38,630 bases of DNA. Source: an uncultured beta proteobacterium. GTDB taxonomy: Bacteria; Pseudomonadota; Gammaproteobacteria; Burkholderiales; Burkholderiaceae_C. The position numbers and the translations under genes are program-made. The stretch is from assembly GCA_903927295.1 (NCBI GenBank), contig CAIYMN010000085.1, positions 1 to 38,630 of the forward strand, given 5' to 3'. Below the pieces are notes generated by a model. It was not told where the DNA came from. It did no database searches and saw only the letters and a list, made by a program, of their open reading frames with translations. Shown one piece after another: positions 1-10,524 of the stretch. Position 1 is the stretch's first letter. Every line of letters starts with the position of its first letter.

Positions 1-1336
1 CTCCCATCGGATTGACCTTTTCTTCGCGATAAATTCGCATCATCTCCTGCTGCATCTGCTGCGGGTTGTCCTTCATGCGCTCGCGCATTTCGGTCACTTT
101 GGGGTTGATGGCCTTCATCTTCGCCATGCTGGCGTAGGCTTTGGCGTTGAGCCAGTAAAACGCCGCCTTCAGCAGCAGGACCAGCGCCATGATCGACCAA
201 CCCCAGTTGCCGATAAGACTTTCGATCTTGTCAAGCAACCAGTAAAGCGGTTTGGCCAGAATCGTGAGCCAGCCGTAATCCTTCACCAGTTCAAGCCCCG
301 GCGCCAGCGATTCCAGCATCTTTTCTTCTTGCGGGCCAGCAAAAAACTTGGCTTCCAGGGCTTTGCTGGCACCCGGCGCAATATCATTCAAGGCCGTGAT
401 CATGCCCACGGCATACAGATTGGTATCGACCTTGCGCATGAACAAATCACGCTTGATACCATCGCCGAGCAACCACGCGCTGGCGAAATAGTGCTGCACC
501 ATCGCGACATAGCCATTTTCCGCCGTCTTTTCGATGTCAACCTTGTTCTTTTCGATATCAGCAAACTCAACCTTCTGATACTTCTTGGCTTCGGTATAGA
601 CCGCCGGTCCAGTGAACGTGGAGTAGAAAGAGGACTCGCCGACAGGCTTGTTGCCGTCGCGGACCAACTGCAGATAAAGTTGCGGCGACACAGGGACGAC
701 ACCGAGATTGGTCACCTCGTGCTTGACCGCAATCGAGTACGAACCACGACTCAGCGTGAAAGTCTTTATTAACTTCACTCCACCCACTTCCGGCGACTCA
801 AAACGAACCACGAGTTCTTTGTCGTCCCCCCGGAGATTGCGTTCGCCAGCCACGGCATTCATGATTGTTTTGTGAGTTGGAAAAGCGCCCCCAGCAGATC
901 CAGCGATCAGTCCCGATTGCGCAACATAAGTGCGCTCCTTGTTTTCATCAAGCAAGACTGTTTTCCTGGTCTTGTCGGACATGTCAGCGTGTTTGAGGAA
1001 CTCCGTCTGCACCAGCGATCCGCCTTCGGTGTCAAAGGTCAGCTTCAGTACGTCGCTCGTCACAACCAAGCGCTCGCGCGGTATCGACGCGTTCGCCACC
1101 GGCGTTGCTCCGGCTGTGACTCCGGGCACCAGCACAGCGGGCGGCACTAAGCCATTGGTGGACGCTGACGTCGGGACGCTTGACGCCGGCACTGCTGGAG
1201 CAAGCGTTGTCGCAGACTTGTTAGCACCGGGGAAGAAGGTTGCCTTGTGACCGGTGTAAACCTGCCATTGGTCCCACAGCAAGACCATGGAAAAACCAAA
1301 AATCACCCACAAAATGGTGCGGCGAATATCGTTCAT
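1..1336 (-). CDS. yidC: Membrane protein insertase YidC (3' end outside window)
   Basis: YidC/Oxa1-family insertase, which places proteins in the inner membrane alone or with Sec. The frame is open from an ATG at 1336 leftward off the window edge (about 445 codons; the C-terminal membrane bundle is missing). The N-terminus has one membrane anchor (DIRRTILWVIFGFSMVLLW), followed by the large periplasmic domain typical of Gram-negative YidC. The visible end has the start of the conserved core: a hydrophobic segment (IMALVLLLKAAFYWLNAKAYASM read with its flanks), then the cytoplasmic hairpin ending REEKVNPMG, which in the family continues GCLP. The start overlaps the yidD stop by ATGA, so translation is probably coupled. 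It is the last visible gene of the rpmH-rnpA-yidD-yidC operon. The identification is firm; only the 3' end is unknown. Confidence 0.96.
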   Translation of the reverse strand, partial: MNDIRRTILWVIFGFSMVLLWDQWQVYTGHKATFFPGANKSATTLAPAVPASSVPTSASTNGLVPPAVLVPGVTAGATPVANASIPRERLVVTSDVLKLTFDTEGGSLVQTEFLKHADMSDKTRKTVLLDENKERTYVAQSGLIAGSAGGAFPTHKTIMNAVAGERNLRGDDKELVVRFESPEVGGVKLIKTFTLSRGSYSIAVKHEVTNLGVVPVSPQLYLQLVRDGNKPVGESSFYSTFTGPAVYTEAKKYQKVEFADIEKNKVDIEKTAENGYVAMVQHYFASAWLLGDGIKRDLFMRKVDTNLYAVGMITALNDIAPGASKALEAKFFAGPQEEKMLESLAPGLELVKDYGWLTILAKPLYWLLDKIESLIGNWGWSIMALVLLLKAAFYWLNAKAYASMAKMKAINPKVTEMRERMKDNPQQMQQEMMRIYREEKVNPMG

Positions 1337-1605
1337 GAAGATTTCTTTTGAGTGGGGGAGAGAAGGAACTGGGTAAAGAGCCGGGGTTTCTCGGTTGGAA
1401 CCGGGTCAGACCCGCCCACACACCAAGGATGGCAACGACCAAGTCGCGCCAAAGTCAGATAAGCGCCCGCCGTCGCACCGTGCAACTGCAAGACCTGCAG
1501 GGAGTACAGCGAACAAGTCGGCTCAAATCGACAGGATGATCCCAGCCAAGGGCTAAACAACAGGCGGTAGGTCTTGACCAAACCAAGCAACATGTCCCTG
1601 ATCAT
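1333..1605 (-). CDS. yidD: Membrane protein insertion efficiency factor YidD
   Basis: A 90-residue YidD-family (UPF0161) protein, a small membrane-associated factor thought to help YidC-dependent insertion. The family hallmarks are present: the N-terminal amphipathic stretch LVKTYRLLFSPWLGSSCRF, the Cys-containing EPTCSLYSLQVLQLHG (usually PTCSxYxxxAxxxHG), and the glycine/cysteine segment RLGRCHPWCVGGSDPVP. The family core is about 70 residues; the C-terminal tail here is variable. It overlaps rnpA upstream and yidC downstream by 4 bp each (ATGA), as expected for a tightly coupled operon. The residue after EPTCS is L rather than the more usual R/E, a mild variation. Confidence 0.93.
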   Translation of the reverse strand: MIRDMLLGLVKTYRLLFSPWLGSSCRFEPTCSLYSLQVLQLHGATAGAYLTLARLGRCHPWCVGGSDPVPTEKPRLFTQFLLSPTQKKSS

Positions 1606-2045
1606 CGTGAGGCTCCTTGAACTCTGCTGCTGGTTCGCTCAGCAGAATTTGTGAACAGTTGCTGCAGTTCGCAGCGCACAGTAGTCTTGAGCATATCGGA
1701 AGTCGCGCTTGGAAATTGTGCTTTGTCGAAACTTGCGCGCAGCCGCACTACATGGGAGCCAGCGCGAAGCATCGACTCGAATTCCGCACCAACGCTGTAG
1801 ATTTGCCGCTTTATCGCATTCCGCGTAACTGCGCGTTTGGCCCAGCGCTTCGGTACCATCGCCCCCATGGCCACATCAGATAACCCTGTTTGCGCTGGGT
1901 AGCTCTGCGTGGCAATAGCAGCAACGTCAGACTCTGCGCCAGCCTGAGTCAAACCGACTCGGTGCAAGGCAAAATGCGCCGTACGAGCCACGGTGACGCC
2001 CGTCATTGCAGCCTGAAACTGGCTTCTCGTCTTCAGTCGCTGCAC
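1602..2045 (-). CDS. rnpA: Ribonuclease P protein component
   Basis: The 147-residue protein subunit of RNase P, which with the RNA subunit matures tRNA 5' ends. The N-terminus QRLKTRSQFQAAM and the signature region VPKRWAKRAVTRNAIKRQI, with the RNR-type RNA-binding motif, are diagnostic. The start is GTG at 2045; no ATG lies upstream in frame and no good Shine-Dalgarno is visible, so the start is inferred from family alignment (the protein begins right at the conserved LKTRxQF). An Ala/Ser-rich stretch of about 25 residues between strands (around residues 33-57) is longer than in E. coli RnpA. It follows rpmH by 55 bp and is coupled to yidD. Confidence 0.93.
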   Translation of the reverse strand: MQRLKTRSQFQAAMTGVTVARTAHFALHRVGLTQAGAESDVAAIATQSYPAQTGLSDVAMGAMVPKRWAKRAVTRNAIKRQIYSVGAEFESMLRAGSHVVRLRASFDKAQFPSATSDMLKTTVRCELQQLFTNSAERTSSRVQGASR

Positions 2046-2100
2046 GTTGCAAGTGGCGCCACAACAGCTGTTCAGCTACGCGCTACGCCGATCGTGAAAA

Positions 2101-2235
2101 TCAGACTGCCAGACGTTTGCGGCCCTTGGCACGACGGGCGTTGATTACAGCCCGGCCCCCTCGGGTCTTCATGCGCACCAGAAAACCGTGAGTACGGGCG
2201 CGGCGAATTTTGGAAGGTTGGTACGTGCGTTTCAT
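2101..2235 (-). CDS. rpmH: 50S ribosomal protein L34
   Basis: The 44-residue ribosomal protein L34. It is almost all basic and starts [18 protein letters not shown], as in nearly all bacteria, followed by [22 protein letters not shown]. The frame stays open for 17 codons upstream of the chosen ATG (2235), but the universal MKRTYQPS start and the family length fix the start here. It is the first gene of the minus-strand operon running to yidC and is transcribed away from dnaA, the classic arrangement at a bacterial origin. Confidence 0.97.
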   Translation of the reverse strand: MKRTYQPSKIRRARTHGFLVRMKTRGGRAVINARRAKGRKRLAV

Positions 2236-2328
2236 AGTGAAAATCCTAAAGTGATCAAGGACAGCCCGCCACCAATCTTGCAGCAAGTCACCGTCTTGTC
2301 GAGCCTAACGAAGGCAGGGTAACCCTAG

Positions 2329-2357
2329 ATTATCGCAAACTTTCCCAATTCCGGCAA
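2329..2357 (-). promoter_or_regulatory. Predicted sigma-70 promoter of the rpmH operon
   Basis: Read on the minus strand: a -35 box TTGCCG (2357-2352), a 17-bp spacer, and a -10 box GATAAT (2334-2329) preceded by TGC, an extended -10 element. Transcription would begin near 2322, giving an rpmH leader of roughly 87 nt. This is inference from consensus matching. Confidence 0.6.
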
Positions 2358-2403
2358 TACCTTACATTGCATACAGCGTGTACCGCTGGAACTTTGCATG
2401 GTT

Positions 2404-2433
2404 TTGACGAGCTTGTGGATAAAACTTTAATAA
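2404..2433 (+). promoter_or_regulatory. Predicted dnaA promoter
   Basis: A -35 box TTGACG (2404-2409) and an AT-rich -10 candidate (TTAATA at 2427-2432 with a 17-bp spacer, or TAATAA at 2428-2433 with 18 bp). The perfect DnaA box lies in the spacer, implying that DnaA binding would block RNA polymerase. The exact -10 is uncertain. Confidence 0.5.
2414..2422 (-). promoter_or_regulatory. DnaA box (perfect consensus)
   Basis: TGTGGATAA on the plus strand is TTATCCACA on the minus strand, the exact consensus. It falls between the candidate -35 and -10 elements of dnaA, a position suited to autorepression by DnaA. Confidence 0.85.
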
Positions 2434-2462
2434 TCTACAATTCCTGTCGCCACAATTGAGAA

Positions 2463-2471
2463 CTATCCACA
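2463..2471 (+). promoter_or_regulatory. DnaA box (one mismatch)
   Basis: CTATCCACA differs from the TTATCCACA consensus only at the first base. It lies 16 bp before the dnaA start codon, in the opposite orientation to the 2414-2422 box. Confidence 0.7.
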
Positions 2472-2486
2472 GAGGTTGTACACGCA

Positions 2487-3899
2487 ATGACAGAGGGACA
2501 ATACGCCGGCGAGTCCGGCTTGCGGGGGCGTGGCGCCGGCCAAGACCTCTGGCAGAGTTGCGTCGATCTGCTGGCACAGGAACTCCCTGAACAGCAGTTC
2601 AACACCTGGATAAAACCTCTCTCGGCCGAGGTAGCGATCGACCTGGCCAAAGTCACCATCTTTGTTGCCAACCGGTTCAAACTGGATTGGATCAGGGCAC
2701 AGTACAGCAGTCGGATTGCCAGTCTACTGGGCAAGCTTTCTGGTCAACCAGTTCAACTGGAGTTAGCGCTTGCTCTTCGTGAAAGTGTTGTAAACAAGCA
2801 TTCTATTCAGCGCTTGGTCGAACCTATTGCGATGGAAGAGTCGAACGAGATTGAGGAAGGCCGAAACCCTGGCGGTCTCAAGAACAGGCTCAATACATCG
2901 CTAACCTTCGACACGCTGGTCGAAGGAGCAGCAAACCGAATGGCTCGCGCGGCGGCGATGCACGTGGCTGGAATGCCGGGTCATTTGTACAACCCTCTGT
3001 TTATCTACGGTGGCGTCGGGTTGGGTAAAACCCACTTGATGCATGCCGTGGGCAACCGCCTCTTGGGCGACAGGCCCACAGCCAAGGTTCTCTACATCCA
3101 TGCAGAGCAGTTTGTCTCAGATGTGGTCAAGGCTTATCAGCGCAAGACTTTTGACGAATTCAAGGAACGCTACCATTCGCTTGATCTGCTGCTGATTGAT
3201 GACGTTCAGTTCCTCGCGAACAAGGAGCGCACCCAGGAAGAATTTTTCAACGCATTCGAGGCGCTGCTTGCCAAGAAGTCGCACATTGTCATGACCAGCG
3301 ACACCTATCCCAAGGGTCTCGCGGACATTCATGAGCGGCTGGTGTCGCGATTTGACTCCGGACTGACTGTTGCCATAGAGCCGCCGGAGTTGGAGATGCG
3401 GGTGGCGATCCTGATCAACAAGGCGCGAGTTGAAGGCATTGAGATGCCGGAAGAGGTGGCTTTTTTTGTAGCAAAGAACGTTCGCTCCAACGTGCGCGAA
3501 CTCGAAGGGGCCTTGCGCAAGATTTTGGCCTATTCCCGATTCAACCAAAAGGAGATTTCGATCCTTCTGGCGCGTGAGGCGTTGCGTGATCTGTTGTCCA
3601 TTCAAAATCGACAGATTTCTGTGGAAAACATCCAGAAGACCGTAGCCGACTACTACAAGATCAAGATAGCCGACATGTATTCCAAGAAGCGGCCTGCAAG
3701 CATTGCACGACCACGACAAATTGCAATGTACTTGGCTAAAGAGTTGACACAAAAGAGTCTGCCTGAAATTGGGGAACTATTTGGCGGACGCGATCACACG
3801 ACCGTTTTGCATGCAGTACGCAAGATCGGCGGCGAGCGCCAACAGATGACTGAACTGAACCAGCAACTTCATGTACTGGAACAAACACTTAAGGGATAA
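2487..3899 (+). CDS. dnaA: Chromosomal replication initiator DnaA
   Basis: The 470-residue AAA+ initiator that binds DnaA boxes and melts oriC. Domain I (about 18-100) begins [21 protein letters not shown], a DnaB/self-interaction fold, after an extra N-terminal tail of about 18 residues compared with E. coli. A linker (about 100-140) follows. The AAA+ domain has Walker [10 protein letters not shown] (about 175), Walker [10 protein letters not shown] and the Arg-rich sensor [11 protein letters not shown]. The C-terminal DNA-binding domain carries the DnaA signature [15 protein letters not shown] (about 432). An AGAGG Shine-Dalgarno at 2471-2475 supports the ATG at 2487. It leads dnaA-dnaN-gyrB and is probably autoregulated through the upstream boxes. 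Confidence 0.98.
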   Translation: MTEGQYAGESGLRGRGAGQDLWQSCVDLLAQELPEQQFNTWIKPLSAEVAIDLAKVTIFVANRFKLDWIRAQYSSRIASLLGKLSGQPVQLELALALRESVVNKHSIQRLVEPIAMEESNEIEEGRNPGGLKNRLNTSLTFDTLVEGAANRMARAAAMHVAGMPGHLYNPLFIYGGVGLGKTHLMHAVGNRLLGDRPTAKVLYIHAEQFVSDVVKAYQRKTFDEFKERYHSLDLLLIDDVQFLANKERTQEEFFNAFEALLAKKSHIVMTSDTYPKGLADIHERLVSRFDSGLTVAIEPPELEMRVAILINKARVEGIEMPEEVAFFVAKNVRSNVRELEGALRKILAYSRFNQKEISILLAREALRDLLSIQNRQISVENIQKTVADYYKIKIADMYSKKRPASIARPRQIAMYLAKELTQKSLPEIGELFGGRDHTTVLHAVRKIGGERQQMTELNQQLHVLEQTLKG

Positions 3900-3995
3900 G
3901 TGAAAGAATAAAAATGGGAAAATAGCAGTATTTGGCAAATACACCCTATTCATACCACGCCAATTGAATTACCGGCATCCAATACAGAGGTTGAC

Positions 3996-5102
3996 ATGAT
4001 CGTTCTGAAAGCCACTCAAGACAAAGTCCTGGCAGTTTTGCAATCCGTCGCAGGCATTGTGGAGCGCAGGCATACTTTGCCGATTCTTGCCAATGTGCTG
4101 ATTCGAAAAACCGGCCCCTCTCTGCAACTTACCACCAGCGATCTTGAGATTCAAATCCGCACCAGCGCTGAAATTGCTGGCGACCCTGGAGACTTCGCTA
4201 CGACCGTTGGCGCTCGAAAGCTGATCGATATTCTTCGCACGATGCCCGCTGATCAGACGGTGTCGCTGGAATCGAACGCCGCCAAACTCATTCTGCGCGG
4301 CGGCAAGAGCAAGTTCACGCTGCAGACTATGGCGGCGGAAGACTTTCCATTGGTTCAGGAAGCGTCCAGCTTTGGGCCGGTCTTCAGTGTGCCTCAAAAA
4401 ACACTGAAGGATCTGCTCGGTCAGGTGTCTTTCGCAATGGCAGTACACGACATTCGCTACTACCTCAACGGTATTCTGTTCGTAGCAGAAGGCAAGCAAC
4501 TGAGCTTGGTGGCGACAGATGGGCACCGCTTGGCCTATGCCTCGGCCACACTGGATGTGGATGTCCCCAAGCAGGAAGTGATATTGCCACGCAAGACGGT
4601 GATTGAACTGCAGCGTCTGCTCTCTAATGCGCAGGGCGCCATTGAAATGCAGTTTGCCAACAATCAAGCCAAATTCAGCTTCGACGGTATGGAGTTTGTA
4701 ACCAAACTGGTCGAGGGCAAGTTCCCCGACTACAACCGCGTTATTCCAAAGAACCACAAGAACAGCATCACACTGGGCCGCCTGCCTTTACTGGCAACCT
4801 TGCAACGAACGGCCATTCTGACTAGCGAGAAGTTCAAAGGCGTGCGTCTGAATATTGACCCCGGAAGTTTGCGAGTTGCGTCCAATAATGCAGAACAGGA
4901 AGAGGCGGTGGACGAACTAGACATTGATTACCACGGTGACAGCATTGAAATTGGTTTCAACGTGACCTACCTGATTGACGCGCTGGCCAACATGACGCAG
5001 GAGATGGTCAAGTTGGAACTCTCTGACAGCAACAGTTCGGCTCTTTTCACCATTCCGGACAACAACACCTTCAAATACGTTGTCATGCCAATGAGAATTT
5101 GA
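3996..5102 (+). CDS. dnaN: DNA polymerase III beta subunit (sliding clamp)
   Basis: A 368-residue beta clamp, the ring that holds polymerase III on DNA. It has the expected three-fold repeated clamp architecture and family sequences such as ERRHTLPILANVLI, ATDGHRLAYA and the C-terminal YVVMPMRI that borders the protein-binding pocket. Length matches the family (about 367). AGAGG at 3982-3986 is a good ribosome-binding site for the ATG at 3996. The 96-bp gap after dnaA (3900-3995) is AT-rich but has no DnaA box that I could find, so an origin there is not supported. Confidence 0.98.
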   Translation: MIVLKATQDKVLAVLQSVAGIVERRHTLPILANVLIRKTGPSLQLTTSDLEIQIRTSAEIAGDPGDFATTVGARKLIDILRTMPADQTVSLESNAAKLILRGGKSKFTLQTMAAEDFPLVQEASSFGPVFSVPQKTLKDLLGQVSFAMAVHDIRYYLNGILFVAEGKQLSLVATDGHRLAYASATLDVDVPKQEVILPRKTVIELQRLLSNAQGAIEMQFANNQAKFSFDGMEFVTKLVEGKFPDYNRVIPKNHKNSITLGRLPLLATLQRTAILTSEKFKGVRLNIDPGSLRVASNNAEQEEAVDELDIDYHGDSIEIGFNVTYLIDALANMTQEMVKLELSDSNSSALFTIPDNNTFKYVVMPMRI

Positions 5103-5169
5103 AGATCGTTGCAACCTCCGTGGGATAAACGCTTGCCGTTCAGAGCGAGCGTTGCCCTCAACCGACTAA

Positions 5170-8207
<3,038 letters not shown>

Positions 8208-8242
8208 GTTGGCTCCAGTTTGTGGGTTGATATCAAACGTCC

Positions 8243-8270
8243 AGTGTAAACAAAATGTACTGCATTGCAA
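8243..8270 (-). promoter_or_regulatory. Possible promoter of the CBS-domain gene
   Basis: On the minus strand: TTGCAA (8270-8265), a 16-bp spacer, then TACACT (8248-8243), a moderate sigma-70 match. It sits 36 bp before the start codon in the divergent gap shared with the NnrU-like gene. Confidence 0.35.
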
Positions 8271-8343
8271 TAGGCGTCCGCCCGAGCGTCGCTTGCCGGT
8301 CCGGACTATAGTCGGGCAATCATGATTTTGTTTGAGGACTCCA

Positions 8344-8922
8344 ATGACCTATCTTATTCTCGGACTGCTTGTTTTCCTTGGCGTGCATTCCGTTCGCATT
8401 GTGGCCGATGACTGGCGCACACGAACCATTGGGAAAAGCGGCGAGTTGCCGTGGAAGGCGGTTTATTCAGTAGTATCGGTGCTCGGTTTGGGTTTGCTGG
8501 TGTGGGGCTTTGGTCTGGCGCGGCAGCAGCCTGTTCAGCTGTGGAGCCCTCCAACAGGCATGCGTCACCTGGCTGCGCTGCTGACTCTGGTTTCATTTGT
8601 CCTGCTCGCTGCTGCCTACGTTCCGCGCAATAGTATCAAGGCACGTCTTCACCATCCAACGGTGCTGGCAGTCAAGGTGTGGGCAATGGCGCACTTGGTC
8701 GCCAATGGCAATCTGGCACACGTGTTGATGTTCGGCCTGTTTTTGCTGTGGTCCATTTTCGACTTCGCGGCGGCCCGCCGGCGTGACCGTTCTGGTGTCA
8801 TCCAGTACCCGCAGGGCAGCGTCGGCGCCACCGTCATCACAATGATTGTCGGGTTCGGCGCATGGCTCGCCTTTGCACTGTGGCTGCATGGCCTGCTGAT
8901 CGGGGTTCGGCCGTTCGGTTGA
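8344..8922 (+). CDS. NnrU-family integral membrane protein
   Basis: A 192-residue membrane protein of the NnrU family, named for a gene linked to nitric-oxide respiration clusters in alpha-proteobacteria; its biochemical role is unknown. The N-terminus LILGLLVFLGVHSVRIVADDWR contains the family His/Arg motif (GxHSxRI). About five to six hydrophobic segments follow, with the conserved KARLHHPTVLAVKVWAMAHLVANG loop typical of the family. GAGGA at 8334-8338 fixes the ATG at 8344; an in-frame TTG at 8332 is less likely. No nir/nor genes are nearby, so a link to denitrification is not supported by this context. Confidence 0.85.
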   Translation: MTYLILGLLVFLGVHSVRIVADDWRTRTIGKSGELPWKAVYSVVSVLGLGLLVWGFGLARQQPVQLWSPPTGMRHLAALLTLVSFVLLAAAYVPRNSIKARLHHPTVLAVKVWAMAHLVANGNLAHVLMFGLFLLWSIFDFAAARRRDRSGVIQYPQGSVGATVITMIVGFGAWLAFALWLHGLLIGVRPFG

Positions 8923-8995
8923 TGAGTTGCCATTTCGGTTCTGGCAATTACCGCAATTCAGGTACTCGCGTGCGCACGAAACGATCTTCTTGCGT

Positions 8996-9208
8996 TTATT
9001 TGATACCCAGCGCCCATTGAATGAGGTATTTCGCCACGAAGCCCGTCATTCCGAAAGCCAGTCCCAGAAAAATCACAAAAGTTCCGAATTTTCCGGCTTT
9101 CGATGACCATGCCAAGTGGCCGATGATGAACAACATGTAGAGCATAAAGCCGCCTACGCCGAAGGTCAGACCGAATGCGGCAATCTGCTCCTCCGAATAA
9201 CCAAACAT
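8996..9208 (-). CDS. DUF2788 small membrane protein
   Basis: A 70-residue protein with two predicted transmembrane helices (FGVGGFMLYMLFIIGHLAW and TFVIFLGLAFGMTGFVAKYLI) separated by a basic SSKAGKFG loop. The MFGYSEEQIAAFGLTFG start and this layout match the DUF2788 family of beta/gamma-proteobacteria as I remember it; the function is unknown. The start codon overlaps the stop of the upstream DUF2189 gene (TGATG), implying co-translation and perhaps a shared membrane complex. Confidence 0.82.
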   Translation of the reverse strand: MFGYSEEQIAAFGLTFGVGGFMLYMLFIIGHLAWSSKAGKFGTFVIFLGLAFGMTGFVAKYLIQWALGIK

Positions 9209-10050
9209 CAGGGCGACTCCCGCTCCGCCAAGGTTGAGACATCAACCAAATCGCGATACGCATGCCAACTGGCGTGTCCCAGTACAGGAATAACCACTAT
9301 GAGCCCCAACAGGAGCGAAGCCATGCCAAGAGCGGTCAAGCCCATGATCAGAAATGCCCAGAACGCCATTGCTACCGGATTGGACAGAACCACCTGCCAA
9401 CTTGTAAGGACCGCTCGCATCAAAGTGACCCGGCGGTCAAGCAACAAGGGAATGGCAATCACTGTAGACGCAAAAATTGGCGCCGCCAGGACACCACCCA
9501 GGACCAGCCAAAGTTCAAACAGCACCCCGTCTTTAGCCAAGACCACATGTTGGACAAAATCTCCTGGGTTCTGAACCGGCAACGGAGCCAACAGTGTGAT
9601 AAGGGCTGCCGATGTGAGAACCCAACCGGTTGTAGCCAGGGCCAGCAGAGCGCCGAATTGGAAGAGGCACCAGTAGTCGTTACCCCATTTGTTGAAGTGG
9701 CTGTCTTGCCAGTTCAGCCAGGTTTTCAGGACCACGCTAAGGTCGGGTCTTTCTCCGCGCTCCCGTGCCCGACTCAATGCGTACAGACTGGTCGCCAGCA
9801 CCGGTGCCACCAACAGAAAACCGGAGAGCGCTCCTGCCAGCCACCAGAATTGCTGGTACGCCACCATCACGACGGCTGCACCTATAAAAAAGAGTGCCAA
9901 ACCGTGTACAACGCTGATCCACCCGCAAAATGCCATATCCTGCCACCCGAGCATGAGCCAGCGCAAGGGCCGAGTCAGGGAGACACTACGGATGCTTGGA
10001 TATTCGCCTATGGAGCTTGTGCCAGCGTTTGGGAGTGACGGTGTAGGCAT
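9208..10050 (-). CDS. DUF2189 integral membrane protein
   Basis: A membrane protein of about 280 residues resembling the DUF2189 family, of unknown function. A hydrophilic N-terminus precedes WLMLGWQDMAFCGWISVVHG, the family opening, then about six hydrophobic segments with a soluble loop (RARERGERPDLSVVLKTW) after the second or third and WQDSHFNKWGNDYW in the middle. The frame stays open to 10227; ATGs exist at 10110 and 10050. I chose 10050 because it begins nearest the conserved part, but no strong ribosome-binding site marks it. It is divergent from the glutaredoxin-like gene (start 10122) and coupled to DUF2788 downstream. Confidence 0.8.
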   Translation of the reverse strand: MPTPSLPNAGTSSIGEYPSIRSVSLTRPLRWLMLGWQDMAFCGWISVVHGLALFFIGAAVVMVAYQQFWWLAGALSGFLLVAPVLATSLYALSRARERGERPDLSVVLKTWLNWQDSHFNKWGNDYWCLFQFGALLALATTGWVLTSAALITLLAPLPVQNPGDFVQHVVLAKDGVLFELWLVLGGVLAAPIFASTVIAIPLLLDRRVTLMRAVLTSWQVVLSNPVAMAFWAFLIMGLTALGMASLLLGLIVVIPVLGHASWHAYRDLVDVSTLAERESP

Positions 10051-10121
10051 GAGTGTTGCAAGTGTAGGCTTTGGGCGCGAGGAACGGATAATGCACTTTT
10101 CTAATTCCATAGGATATTGCC

Positions 10122-10487
10122 ATGCCCCGCGCCATTCTTGACGAGTCAAACATCCACCCGGCCGTCCGCGACAAGATTGCCAACCACGAACAGGCCATTG
10201 TCCGTGAAGTGCAAGCCGCTGTCGCACAACACCCGGTGGTGGTGGTCGGAATGGGTATGAACCCCTTTCCGAAGAAGGCTCGCAAAGCGCTTGACGCCGC
10301 CGGCGTAACGCACAAGTATCTGGAATACGGCAACTACTTTAATACGTGGCGCCAGCGCAATGCACTAAAGCTGTGGACCGGTTGGCCCACCTTGCCGATG
10401 GTGTTTGTGAAGGGAACGCTCGTCGGTGGCGCCGACGATCTGGTCGGCCTTATCGACAGCGGCGCGCTGAAGAAAATGCTGACCTGA
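10122..10487 (+). CDS. Glutaredoxin-fold protein lacking all cysteines
   Basis: A 121-residue protein aligning with monothiol glutaredoxins of the Grx4 class. An N-terminal extension of about 30 residues precedes the fold: strand HPVVVVGMG, helix starting NPFPKKARKALDAAG, the cis-proline loop WPTLP (88-92), and the glutathione-binding turn VGGADDL (101-107; usually VGGCD). The CGFS active site is replaced by the stretch around FPKKA (49-53), and the entire protein has no cysteine. It therefore cannot do thiol-disulfide chemistry or ligate a Fe-S cluster through Cys. I recall similar Cys-free homologues in Burkholderiales, so this is probably a maintained family rather than decay. AGGATA lies at 10110-10115 before the ATG. 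Confidence 0.8.
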   Translation: MPRAILDESNIHPAVRDKIANHEQAIVREVQAAVAQHPVVVVGMGMNPFPKKARKALDAAGVTHKYLEYGNYFNTWRQRNALKLWTGWPTLPMVFVKGTLVGGADDLVGLIDSGALKKMLT

Positions 10488-10524
10488 CCACGAGCTGCTC
10501 TGTCCGCCCGGCTCGTTACAGGAG

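Larger units (their letters stand above)
2236..2486. other. Probable chromosomal origin region (oriC) between rpmH and dnaA
   Basis: This divergent 251-bp gap between rpmH and dnaA is the usual oriC position in many proteobacteria. It holds one perfect and one near-perfect DnaA box (listed separately) and an AT-rich patch (TTTAATAATC, 2426-2435). Hand counts of non-coding sequence support a strand-composition switch here: 2281-2400 has about 25 G and 34 C on the plus strand, while 15121-15300 has about 41 G and 20 C, and 17701-18060 about 111 G and 78 C. Only two boxes is sparse for an origin, so the functional unit may extend into flanking sequence. Confidence 0.6.

Noticed and set aside
3969-4757. 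A 262-codon minus-strand frame over dnaN
   Set aside because: Antisense shadow of dnaN with Gln/His-rich, unfamiliar translation.
9262-10038. A 258-codon plus-strand frame over the DUF2189 gene
   Set aside because: The opposite strand encodes a clear multi-helix membrane protein; the plus frame is a polar, low-complexity shadow.
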